The notes under the pieces: model-generated
Database searches by the model: none
What the model saw: the letters and a program-made list of their open reading frames with translations, nothing else
Told to the model about the DNA's origin: nothing
Origin: Syntrophomonadaceae bacterium
Lineage (GTDB): Bacteria; Bacillota; Syntrophomonadia; Syntrophomonadales; Syntrophothermaceae
DNA length: 7,550 bases
Assembly (NCBI GenBank): GCA_029907055.1
Contig: JARYMO010000066.1
Span: forward strand, 1 to 7,550
Reading direction: 5' to 3'
Translations under genes and position numbers: made by a program
Shown: positions 1 through 5,674 of the stretch, piece by piece
Layout of the letters: every line of letters starts with the position of its first letter
How positions within the stretch are numbered: position 1 is the first letter of the stretch

Positions 1-622
1 CGGGTGACCGGCGCAGTCCCTGCCCGGCCTGCAGCAGCGATCCGTCGTCCGCCACCACCTCGCCGCTGAGCACCCTTGCCTCCGCCCAGGAAGGCTTCAT
101 TTCGGCCACCACGTCCACCGGCCCCTGCACGGCCACCCCCAGGCCCCCCGCACTCAGCGTGGCCTCTCCCGCGTAATACCGGGCCCTGGTGTAGAACCAT
201 ACCCGCCCCTGGTGCAGCCGCAGGTCGGCCCGCGCTGCCGTGCGCGCCGAGGGCCGGACCAGCTCCACGCGGCTGTCCGCATCAAGCAGGGCATAGGTCC
301 AGGCCGGGTAGGTGGGCGTGAGCAGCAGGGCACGGCTGCCCTCGCTGGTCTGCACCTGTGTCCCATCGGGCAGGGGCGTGAACAGCCGGACGGGCTCCCA
401 CGCACCACCGGGCTCCTTCACCAGCACTTCCCCGCTCTTGGTGCTGACAATGCTGGCCACCGGATAGTACGGCCACACCCGGGCAAACAGCACCGGGTGG
501 CCTGGTCCCCTTGCCGCAGGGGCAGCCAACACCGCCCCGGCGGGGCCCGCTCCCAGGCACGCCGCCACCAACAGCATCACCGTCGCCACCATCACGCCGA
601 TCCCCCTGCGCGCCATCGCCAT
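1..622 (-). CDS. FecR-domain exported protein or lipoprotein (3' part cut by window edge)
   Basis: An open frame of 207 codons starts at the ATG ending at 622 and runs off the left edge without a stop. The N-terminus has an Arg-rich n-region and a hydrophobic stretch (residues about 8-21) ending in L-V-A-A-C at 18-22. This matches a lipobox, so the protein may be a lipoprotein anchored at Cys22; cleavage by signal peptidase I near residue 30-33 is the alternative. Residues about 55-205 look like a FecR domain: a G-E-V-L-V strand (64-68), the W75-E-P-V segment, 'PDGTQVQT' (85-92), a small-residue 'EGSRALL' stretch and alternating short beta strands. FecR domains occur in sigma-factor regulators and in many exported proteins of unknown role, often with LysM or peptidoglycan-binding parts; nothing past the window edge can be judged. 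It lies 43 bp downstream of the metal ATPase gene on the same strand, so co-transcription is likely. A link to metal handling is not shown by sequence. Confidence 0.72.
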   Translation of the reverse strand, partial: MAMARRGIGVMVATVMLLVAACLGAGPAGAVLAAPAARGPGHPVLFARVWPYYPVASIVSTKSGEVLVKEPGGAWEPVRLFTPLPDGTQVQTSEGSRALLLTPTYPAWTYALLDADSRVELVRPSARTAARADLRLHQGRVWFYTRARYYAGEATLSAGGLGVAVQGPVDVVAEMKPSWAEARVLSGEVVADDGSLLQAGQGLRRSP

Positions 623-632
623 CCTCCCCTCC
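623..632 (-). promoter_or_regulatory. Double Shine-Dalgarno before the FecR-like gene
   Basis: Read on the minus strand, two back-to-back GGAGG motifs occupy 632-628 and 627-623. The first sits 5 nt before the ATG ending at 622; the second touches that ATG but sits 6 nt before a second in-frame ATG ending at 616. Both starts are therefore well served and differ by only two residues (M-A). I report the longer form. Confidence 0.6.
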
Positions 633-665
633 CCCACGCGGCCTGCCCGCTGCTGCTCCGCGGCC

Positions 666-2918
666 TCAGCGGAACTCCAGGCGCAGTCTGCGCAACCCCT
701 GTGCATTGAGCGCCACGATTATGGTGCTCGCCGACATCACCACCGCCGCCATGGCCATGGGCAGAATGAACCCCAGTGGGGCCAGCACCCCCGCCGCCAG
801 GGGGATTACCACCGCATTGTAGCCGGTCGCCCAGGCCAGGTTCTGGACCATCTTGCGGTAGGTAGCGCGCGACAGGTCCAGCATGTGCACCACGTCCCGC
901 GGGTCGTTGCGCACCAGCACCACCGAGGCCGTCTGTACCGCCACGTCGGTCCCCGCCCCGATGGCCACCCCTACGTCCGCCGTGGCCAGCGCCGGGGCAT
1001 CGTTCACCCCGTCCCCCACCATCGCCACCACGTGCCCTTCCTGGCGCAATTCCTGGATGCGGGCGGACTTCTGTTCCGGCAACACGCCGGCGAAATAGCG
1101 GCTGATGCCCAGTTCCCGGGCCACGCTGGCGGCCACCGCTTGGCTGTCTCCCGTCAGCATGGCCACCGTGATGCCCCGGCCCCGCAGCGCCGCCACCGCC
1201 GCGCGCGATTCCTCCCGCACCCGGTCAGCGAAGTTCAGCATTCCCACCACCACCCCACCCACCCGCACGAAGGCCACAGTTTCTCCCCGCGCTTCGGCCT
1301 CGCGCAGGGGCTCCTGCAGTTGCGGCGGCAGTTCCCCTCCCACCTCGGCCAGCAGGTTGGGACCCCCCACCTCGACGGTGCGCCCTCCCACCCTGGCCCG
1401 CACCCCGCGCCCGGGCATGGCCGTGAATTCATCCGCCGCGGCCGGCTGCAGTCCTTTGCTCAGTGCCGCGCGCACCACCGCGCGCGCCATCATGTGCTCG
1501 GCGGGTGCTTCGGCGCCGGCTGCCCATCTCAGCAGGTCGTCCTCTACCGTCCCCGGAACCGCATGTACGTGGACCAGCTCGTGCTGGCCGCGGGTCAGGG
1601 TCCCCGTCTTGTCGAACACCACCACGTCCACGCGGCGCGCGTTCTCGAACCCCAGGCGGTCGCGCACCAGCAGGCCGTTGCGCGCCCCCAGGGCGGTGGA
1701 AATGGCTACCACCAGCGGGATGGCCAACCCCAGCGCGTGGGGGCAGGCCGCTACCAGCACCGTGACCACCCGTTCGGTGATGAAGGCACCGCCTGCGCCG
1801 GCAACCAGCCAGGCCGCCGCTGTCAGCGCAGCCGAGGCGAGGGCGATGACGAACAGCCAGAAGGCAGCCCGGTCTGCCAGGACCTGCGTCCTGGACCTCG
1901 ACTGCTGGGCCTCCGCGACCAGCCTCATGATGCCGGCCAGGGCGGTTTCCGCGCCGACCCGCTGCACGCGGACCTCCAGCGCGCCCTCCTCGTTGAGCGT
2001 GCCCGCCTTCACTTCCGTCCCCGGCTGCTTGGCCACCGGGGCCGACTCCCCGGTGAGCATGGCCTCCACCACGTGTGACTGGCCGGACACCACCAGGCCA
2101 TCAGCAGGGACCTGGGCCCCCGGCCGCACCAGGATGATGTCGCCGGGGCGGAGCACGGAAACCGGCACCTCTTGCCAGGCACCGTCGACCAGCCGCCATG
2201 CCGTGTCCGGGAGCAGGCGTGCCAGTTCGTTCAGCGCCCCGCTGGCCGCCTGCACGGCGCTGCTTTCCAGCCAGTGCCCCAGCAGCATGATGGTGACCAG
2301 CGAGGCCAGTTCCCAGTACAGTTCCTCGCCGGGAAAGCCGGCCGTCACCAACAGGCTGTAACCGAGGGCAACGCAGATGGCCAGTGCCACCAGGGTCATC
2401 ATGCCCGGGCGCCGCCCGCGCAACTCGTGTACTGCTCCCTGCAGGAACACGGTGCCCCCGTAGGCGAACACCAGGGCACCGAACAGGGCGGGGATGAAAG
2501 CGTGACCGGGAACGGGCGGGGGAGTGAAGCCCAACCACGCTTGCACGTGGTGGCTGTAAGCGAGAACCGGGATGGTAAGGGCCAGCGACACCCAGAACCG
2601 GCGGCGGAACGCGGCCGGCGAGTGACCGGGGTGGGCTCCCGGGCCGTGGGCGGCATGCGGGTGCGTTGCGCCCGCCGGCTGCTGAGAGTCGTCGTGGACG
2701 CGGTCCGCCTGCCGCGCGTGCGGGTGGCGCGGGGCGGGGGCCGGTCCCTCCAGGCTGGTCGCCTGCACACCATGCTGATCGCTGTTCTGGCCCGGAGGGT
2801 GGTGCGGGTGGTGTGTGCCCCTATCTCCCGGGGTTCCTGTGCCTGGTGGCGGGGCCGAGGAAACCCCTCCCGCACCCGGAGGCCTTTCCGGGTGCTGCTG
2901 ATGCCCGCGCTCTTCCAT
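666..2918 (-). CDS. copB: CopB-type heavy-metal (probably copper) P1B-3 ATPase
   Basis: This 750-residue membrane ATPase is predicted to export copper, using ATP through an aspartyl-phosphate intermediate. Visible parts in order: a Pro/His-rich N-terminus (15 His in residues 1-100, including clusters at 36-40 and 86-99) instead of a CxxC HMA domain; membrane helices near 108-128, 141-161, 172-193 and 199-217; an actuator domain with TGES at 289-292; helices near 352-375 and 382-408, the latter carrying the metal site C-P-H at 392-394; phosphorylation loop D436-KTGT; TGD at 589-591; the hinge GDGVND at 635-640; and two last helices. Helix 7 has N693-x6-YN-x4-P706 and helix 8 has MS-x-ST-xx-VA-x-NA (728-739). 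CPH plus these two signatures define subgroup P1B-3. The nucleotide-binding HP motif is altered: E474-H-M-M instead of E-H-P-L/I. The start is supported by GGGGAGGTGA 5 nt upstream. Substrate (Cu+ or Cu2+) is inferred from the family. Confidence 0.95.
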   Translation of the reverse strand: MEERGHQQHPERPPGAGGVSSAPPPGTGTPGDRGTHHPHHPPGQNSDQHGVQATSLEGPAPAPRHPHARQADRVHDDSQQPAGATHPHAAHGPGAHPGHSPAAFRRRFWVSLALTIPVLAYSHHVQAWLGFTPPPVPGHAFIPALFGALVFAYGGTVFLQGAVHELRGRRPGMMTLVALAICVALGYSLLVTAGFPGEELYWELASLVTIMLLGHWLESSAVQAASGALNELARLLPDTAWRLVDGAWQEVPVSVLRPGDIILVRPGAQVPADGLVVSGQSHVVEAMLTGESAPVAKQPGTEVKAGTLNEEGALEVRVQRVGAETALAGIMRLVAEAQQSRSRTQVLADRAAFWLFVIALASAALTAAAWLVAGAGGAFITERVVTVLVAACPHALGLAIPLVVAISTALGARNGLLVRDRLGFENARRVDVVVFDKTGTLTRGQHELVHVHAVPGTVEDDLLRWAAGAEAPAEHMMARAVVRAALSKGLQPAAADEFTAMPGRGVRARVGGRTVEVGGPNLLAEVGGELPPQLQEPLREAEARGETVAFVRVGGVVVGMLNFADRVREESRAAVAALRGRGITVAMLTGDSQAVAASVARELGISRYFAGVLPEQKSARIQELRQEGHVVAMVGDGVNDAPALATADVGVAIGAGTDVAVQTASVVLVRNDPRDVVHMLDLSRATYRKMVQNLAWATGYNAVVIPLAAGVLAPLGFILPMAMAAVVMSASTIIVALNAQGLRRLRLEFR

Positions 2919-2923
2919 TCACT

Positions 2924-2933
2924 TCACCTCCCC
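2924..2933 (-). promoter_or_regulatory. Ribosome binding site of the CopB-type ATPase
   Basis: On the minus strand GGGGAGGTGA ends 5 nt before the ATG at 2918. This is a near-ideal Shine-Dalgarno and it fixes the start so that the His-rich N-terminal tail is translated. Confidence 0.8.
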
Positions 2934-3111
2934 TGACGGGGATGTCGCAGCGGAGCCCGGACGGCTGACCGGTCCGCGGATGACCTCACCTGCTCCTGGA
3001 TCCAGCTTACCGCCCTTCCCGGACCGGCAGCAACGCATTTCCTCCGCCAGCTCCCCACACGCCCGAGCGAACGCCTCGACTCAACCGGTATCGGAACAGG
3101 TAGCAGAGGTG

Positions 3112-3117
3112 TAGAAT
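3112..3117 (+). promoter_or_regulatory. Possible -10 element for the solenoid-membrane gene
   Basis: TAGAAT at 3112-3117 is the same -10 hexamer as in the strong tRNA promoter at 4414-4419 and close to TACAAT before the channel gene. It lies 65 bp before the chosen start at 3183. I see no good -35 at 15-19 bp upstream, so the call rests on the -10 and on the position in the divergent spacer. Confidence 0.35.
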
Positions 3118-3168
3118 GGGAATATGGAGAAGCGACAGCGCACCGGTGGACCTGCCGGAGGGGCGCGG

Positions 3169-3174
3169 AAGGAG
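3169..3174 (+). promoter_or_regulatory. Shine-Dalgarno that decides the start of the solenoid-membrane gene
   Basis: AAGGAG ends at 3174, leaving 8 nt before the GTG at 3183. The longer in-frame GTG at 3174 overlaps this motif and so lacks usable spacing. The 3183 start also gives a cleaner signal peptide. Confidence 0.7.
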
Positions 3175-3182
3175 TGGTCCCT

Positions 3183-4394
3183 GTGGGCACAAGAATACTG
3201 GCCGCCCTGCTCCTGCTGGTGACAGTCCTGGGCGGAGGAACGGCCCTGGCTGATGAGAACGGGACCATGGTGACCATACCAGTGGGAGAGGTGAGGACGG
3301 GGCCGACCTTTCTCGCCGGTGGTTCGGTGGACATGAGGGGCACCATCGACGGCGACCTGTTCATCGCCGGCAGCAACCTCAGCGTCGACGGCACGGTACG
3401 CGGCGACGTCTTCGCCGTCGGTCAGAACGTGCGCATCAGTGGCCCCGTGTACGGGGACATCCGCGTGGCGGCCCAGACCATCGCCGTCGCCGGCCCGGTG
3501 AGCGGGTCGGTGGCGGTGGCCGGCCAGTCGTTTGAGCTCACCCCAGCGGGTACAGTGGGTCGTGACGTGCTGGTGGGAGTGGCGGAGGCACGTCTGGGTG
3601 GCAAGGTGGCACGCATGGTGATGGGGAGCGCCGGGAGCTGCCTGCTCAGCGGCTCGGTGGCGGGAGATGTGAAGATGTACGACGTGCAGGACCTCAGCGT
3701 CGCCGACGGTGCCTTCATCGGCGGCCAGCTCACCTATCGCAGTCCGCAGAAGGCGCAGGTGGCCCCTGGTGCCACCATCAGGGGCCAGGAGACCTGGACC
3801 CCGGTGACCCGACCGTCTCCGCAACCCCAGCCGCCGGCGGCGGCCTGGCGCTTCGACCTGCCCGGGCTTGCCTTCAGCCTGCTGGGAGCACTGGTGGTCT
3901 ACGCCGCCTACCGGCTGCTGCGTCCCCGGGGATGGCAGGTGCTGGGGGAGGGCATCCGCCGGGATTTCGGTCCCAGCCTGGGCTGGGGTCTGCTGCTGCT
4001 GGTCTCGGTCCCGCTGCTGGTGGTCCTCCTGATGGTGACCGTGATTGGGCTTCCCCTGGCGCTGGTGCTGGGACTGGGGTATGTCCTGTCCCTCTACCTG
4101 GCCAAGATCGTGGTGGCGCAGGCGATGGGCGATGCACTGCGGGAGCGGACCGGTTCACACCTGCACGACTTCTGGTTCTTCCTGCTGGCGCTGGTGCTGG
4201 TGCTTCTGGCAGTGAGGCTGCCAGTGGCCGGACCGCTGCTGTGGATCGCCGTGGCTTCGCTGGGCCTGGGCGGCGTGCTCAAGGCGCTGACGGCGCCTGC
4301 ACCGGCCGCTGCGCCTGCACCGGCCGCTGCGTCGGCAGCGGCCGCGGCCGTGGAACCCACGGGCGGCGGTCAGGGACCGGAGGGCGATCGTTGA
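3183..4394 (+). CDS. Secreted bactofilin-like beta-solenoid fused to a multi-pass membrane region
   Basis: The GTG start at 3183 gives 403 residues; an in-frame GTG at 3174 would add three. Residues 1-24 form a signal peptide (M-G-T-R, a Leu/Val-rich core, then A-L-A before D-E-N). About 40-200 is a run of short hydrophobic strands with regularly spaced Gly-Asp turns (G-T-I-D-G-D-L-F, G-T-V-R-G-D-V-F, G-P-V-Y-G-D-I-R, G-S-V-A-G-D-V-K). This is the pattern of polymer-forming cytoskeletal (bactofilin-like) solenoids, here predicted to be outside the cytoplasm. A Pro-rich linker (about 207-221) leads to hydrophobic segments near 226-246, 268-288, 290-312, 331-345 and 350-368, and then an Ala/Pro-rich tail. 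Bactofilin-like plus membrane proteins of this layout are common in bacteria and uncharacterised; scaffolding at the envelope is an inference. The gene is divergent from the copper ATPase. Its stop codon overlaps the -35 box of the tRNA promoter. Confidence 0.8.
   Translation: MGTRILAALLLLVTVLGGGTALADENGTMVTIPVGEVRTGPTFLAGGSVDMRGTIDGDLFIAGSNLSVDGTVRGDVFAVGQNVRISGPVYGDIRVAAQTIAVAGPVSGSVAVAGQSFELTPAGTVGRDVLVGVAEARLGGKVARMVMGSAGSCLLSGSVAGDVKMYDVQDLSVADGAFIGGQLTYRSPQKAQVAPGATIRGQETWTPVTRPSPQPQPPAAAWRFDLPGLAFSLLGALVVYAAYRLLRPRGWQVLGEGIRRDFGPSLGWGLLLLVSVPLLVVLLMVTVIGLPLALVLGLGYVLSLYLAKIVVAQAMGDALRERTGSHLHDFWFFLLALVLVLLAVRLPVAGPLLWIAVASLGLGGVLKALTAPAPAAAPAPAAASAAAAAVEPTGGGQGPEGDR
4293..4328 (+). repeat. 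Perfect 18-bp tandem duplication in the Ala/Pro tail
   Basis: The 18-mer GCGCCTGCACCGGCCGCT occurs at 4293-4310 and again, identical, at 4311-4328. It encodes A-P-A-P-A-A twice near the C-terminus of the solenoid-membrane protein. Being in frame and identical, it looks like a recent slippage duplication in a flexible tail. Confidence 0.9.
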
Positions 4395-4419
4395 CAAGCG
4401 TGGCAGGCTGTACTAGAAT
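4391..4419 (+). promoter_or_regulatory. Consensus sigma-70/A promoter of the tRNA-Leu gene
   Basis: A full-consensus -35 TTGACA (4391-4396), a 17-bp spacer and TAGAAT (4414-4419) form a very strong housekeeping promoter. The start of transcription is expected near 4425-4427, about 27-29 nt before the tRNA. The TGA stop of the upstream gene (4392-4394) lies inside the -35 hexamer, so the two genes are packed with no spare DNA. Confidence 0.9.
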
Positions 4420-4420
4420 T

Positions 4421-4450
4421 ATGGGTGCGGGCGTTGTCGCGCGCACCCAT
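4421..4450 (+). promoter_or_regulatory. Hairpin between the promoter and the tRNA
   Basis: ATGGGTGCG (4421-4429) pairs perfectly with CGCACCCAT (4442-4450). Inside, after a G-G mismatch, GCG and CGC (4431-4433, 4438-4440) close a TTGT loop. The element starts right after the -10 box and ends three nt before the tRNA 5' end. In RNA most of it would be the 5' leader of the precursor; in DNA it is an inverted repeat over the start site. Its role is unknown. Confidence 0.6.
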
Positions 4451-4453
4451 CAT

Positions 4454-4540
4454 GCGGCAGTGGCGGAATAGGCAGACGCGCTAGATTCAGGATCTAGTGG
4501 TTGAAAGGCCGTGGGGGTTCAAGTCCCTTCTGCCGCACCA
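4454..4540 (+). tRNA. tRNA-Leu (anticodon CAG, reads CUG)
   Basis: The 87-nt gene has acceptor arms GCGGCAG (4454-4460) and CTGCCGC (4530-4536), discriminator A4537 and an encoded CCA at 4538-4540. The anticodon stem CTAGA/TCTAG closes the loop TTCAGGA, placing CAG at 4488-4490 with T33 and G37. A D-arm GGCGGAATAGGCAGACGC and a long class II variable arm between the anticodon and T arms are typical of leucine tRNA. The T loop is TTCAAGT. It has its own promoter and looks like a single-gene unit. Confidence 0.97.
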
Positions 4541-4550
4541 TCGCAACACC

Positions 4551-4568
4551 GAGGGCCGGAAGGCCCTC
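4551..4568. terminator. Terminator-like hairpin after the tRNA
   Basis: GAGGGCC (4551-4557), a GGAA tetraloop of GNRA type and GGCCCTC (4562-4568) form a perfect 7-bp stem 10 nt past the tRNA. The stretch after it is T-poor (TCGTCATG), so it is not a canonical intrinsic terminator. It lies between convergent genes (tRNA on plus, TIR-like gene on minus) and may serve both directions. Confidence 0.5.
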
Positions 4569-4621
4569 TCGTCATGATCAGCCAGGTGGCAGGGTGACCC
4601 CCGGGAAGGCACCAAGGGCCC

Positions 4622-5101
4622 TCAGCCCAGTTCGTGGACACCGAGGTCGACCCTGCCGACTCGCCGGGCCTGCGGGTAACGCTCCGGCCACACCTGCAGG
4701 GCGTACGTGACGACCGGGCGGGCGAAGGCCACGTGCAGCACGGTGCGCCCCTTCAGCACCTCGGGACAGCGGCGCTGGTCCAGCCCGTCCTTGCCGTTCA
4801 GGTTGACTGCCAGCACGGGAAGGTCCAGCTCCAAGGCAGTTTCCATCTCCCAGCGGGCAACCGTCGAGCGGCGGCCGGTCTCCCTCCCTACCAACGCCAC
4901 CGCCAGCCGGCACCCCCTCAGTTCCTGGCGCAGCACCCGCCTGGCTTCCCTTTCCCCTCCCACCGGCATCTCTTCCGCCCCCAGTGGGTTCCAGCAATGG
5001 ACCCCCAAGCCGGCTGCGTACGTCCATGCTGCCAGCACCAGGTAGGTGTCCAGGGGATTGCCGGGATCGAGGGAGAAGAAGGCCCTGCCTGCTCGAGCCA
5101 C
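4622..5101 (-). CDS. Stand-alone TIR-like protein, DUF1863/MTH538 family (ThsB-like)
   Basis: The chosen GTG start (5101) gives 159 residues beginning M-A-R-A-G-R-A-F-F-S-L-D. Family marks: the first beta strand with FFS (8-10); A-x-W at about 24-26; a second strand L-A-V-A-L-V-G (66-72) followed by R-E-T; W84-E85-M-E, where TIR-type proteins carry their catalytic or key Glu; A-V-N-L-N-G-K (98-104); C-P (112-113); H123; and Y-A-L-Q-V-W-P (133-139). This order is that of DUF1863 TIR-like domains, including ThsB of the Thoeris anti-phage system, where an NAD-derived signal molecule is made on infection. No membrane segment or second domain is visible. An upstream extension in this frame (to 5509) is Arg/Pro-rich non-protein-like sequence and was discarded. 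No ThsA-like NADase is in the window. Family membership is recognised from motifs; a defence role is inferred. Confidence 0.75.
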   Translation of the reverse strand: MARAGRAFFSLDPGNPLDTYLVLAAWTYAAGLGVHCWNPLGAEEMPVGGEREARRVLRQELRGCRLAVALVGRETGRRSTVARWEMETALELDLPVLAVNLNGKDGLDQRRCPEVLKGRTVLHVAFARPVVTYALQVWPERYPQARRVGRVDLGVHELG

Positions 5102-5109
5102 GCACCTCA

Positions 5110-5115
5110 CCCCTT
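5110..5115 (-). promoter_or_regulatory. Ribosome binding site supporting the TIR-like start
   Basis: On the minus strand AAGGGG ends 8 nt before the GTG at 5101, with GAGG also between them. The alternative GTG eight nt closer to this motif directly abuts it and would have no spacing. Moderate match only. Confidence 0.45.
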
Positions 5116-5174
5116 GCGGCGAGAAACCCACGAGCTGCGGTCGCCCGGGCGGCCCACCGGGCCGCGCGGATGTT

Positions 5175-5215
5175 GCCGCCCGCCGGCGCCAGGGCTTGTG
5201 GTGGCTGCGGGCGGC
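5175..5215. repeat. 9-bp inverted repeat in the leader of the TIR-like gene
   Basis: GCCGCCCGC (5175-5183) is the exact reverse complement of GCGGGCGGC (5207-5215), with a 23-nt loop. It lies 74 bp before the TIR-like start and would be in its leader RNA if transcription starts upstream. In such GC-rich sequence stems of this size are not rare. Confidence 0.4.
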
Positions 5216-5250
5216 GCCGCTCACGGCAGAGGTTGGCCGGGGCGCAGGCA

Positions 5251-5261
5251 GTACCAGGTAC
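5251..5261. repeat. Short perfect inverted repeat GTACCAGGTAC
   Basis: GTACC and GGTAC flank one A. The site is 150 bp upstream of the TIR-like start and could be an operator for it. There is no recognisable promoter hexamer pair around it on the minus strand, so function is open. Confidence 0.3.
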
Positions 5262-5402
5262 AACGTGGCGGGGATGATTGATGGAATTCTCCGGAGCCGG
5301 GCGGGGATGCGCAAACGTCGAGCATCTGCAGGTCCCCGGGGCACCGCGGGCCAACCGGGAGACGACGGGCTGCTGGGCTGCCTTGGGACAGTGCCGGGAC
5401 AC

Positions 5403-5481
5403 GCAGTGGGGAGCGACCGCCAAGCCCCCGCGGGAAGCTTCTCTCTGCGTGGCGGTCGGTGTTCTCCACCGGCCCCACTGC
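5403..5481. ncRNA. Candidate structured RNA or DNA element with nested stems
   Basis: An outer 9-bp stem pairs GCAGTGGGG (5403-5411) with CCCCACTGC (5473-5481). Inside, CGACCGCCA (5414-5422) pairs with TGGCGGTCG (5450-5458), continuing past one A-G mismatch with GC/GC. The remaining inner segment can form GGTG-TTCTC-CACC (5458-5470). Together they make a compact 79-nt three-way junction. I recognise no Rfam class, and the strand of any transcript is not known. It lies 228 bp before the channel gene and about 300 bp before the TIR-like gene. Confidence 0.35.
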
Positions 5482-5543
5482 CCTTCCGACCCACGTACTC
5501 TCCTGTCAATACCTACGCGCCTGCCGAATATTTTCCGGTGTCA

Positions 5544-5559
5544 TGGGTCTTAAGTCCCA
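5544..5559. repeat. CTTAAG-centred near-palindrome in an AT-richer pocket
   Basis: TGGGTCTTAAGTCCCA is symmetric except for one T-T position in each half. It sits in the least GC-rich part of the spacer, just after GAATATTTTCC. It could be an operator or the end of a lost mobile element; no partner end is seen in the window. Confidence 0.35.
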
Positions 5560-5569
5560 CCTATGGGGG

Positions 5570-5660
5570 GGCGTGTCCGACCTGTCCCGCCCCTCCCGGG
5601 TTGGTGGCAACGGCGTCCGGGCACCTGGCGGCCGGACAGGGGGCGTCGTCCGGCACCGGG
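5570..5660 (+). repeat. Three degenerate GGCGT..TCCG repeats upstream of the channel gene
   Basis: Related words occur at 5570-5584 (GGCGTGTCCGACCTG), 5612-5628 (GGCGTCCGGGCACCTGG) and 5642-5660 (GGCGTCGTCCGGCACCGGG). Between them CCTGTCC (5581-5587) can pair with GGACAGG (5634-5640), and GTCCGG (5615-5620) with CCGGAC (5632-5637). They may be repeated regulator sites or just GC-rich similarity. Confidence 0.3.
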
Positions 5661-5666
5661 TGCCGG
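5650..5666. promoter_or_regulatory. Perfect 17-bp inverted repeat at the -35 position (candidate operator)
   Basis: CCGGCACC (5650-5657) and GGTGCCGG (5659-5666) are exact reverse complements around G5658. The element covers 5655-5660, where the -35 box of the channel promoter should be and where no -35 consensus is present. That position suits a regulator that blocks or recruits RNA polymerase. Confidence 0.55.
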
Positions 5667-5674
5667 GATGGATG

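Noticed and set aside
885..2361. Long plus-strand open frames opposite the ATPase gene
   Set aside because: They are antisense to a complete P-type ATPase with all motifs; high GC content produces such frames without coding meaning.
2958..2976. CGGAC/GTCCG inverted repeat with a GACCGGTC palindrome upstream of the ATPase
   Set aside because: The arms are only 5 bp and 8-bp palindromes are expected often in GC-rich DNA; it does not match a known metal operator.
3004..3033. Possible minus-strand promoter for the copper ATPase (TTGCTG, 18 bp, TAAGCT)
   Set aside because: Both hexamers match the consensus poorly, and no CopY or CsoR type operator was seen near them.
3124..3222. Short frame of 32 codons from ATG 3124, overlapping the solenoid gene start
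   Set aside because: It has no ribosome site and overlaps the signal peptide region in another frame. A leader peptide cannot be excluded but nothing supports it.
5102..5509. N-terminal extension of the TIR-like gene to an ATG ending at 5509
   Set aside because: The added 136 residues are low-complexity and unlike a protein domain, and DUF1863 proteins usually start right before the F-F-S strand, as the GTG at 5101 does.
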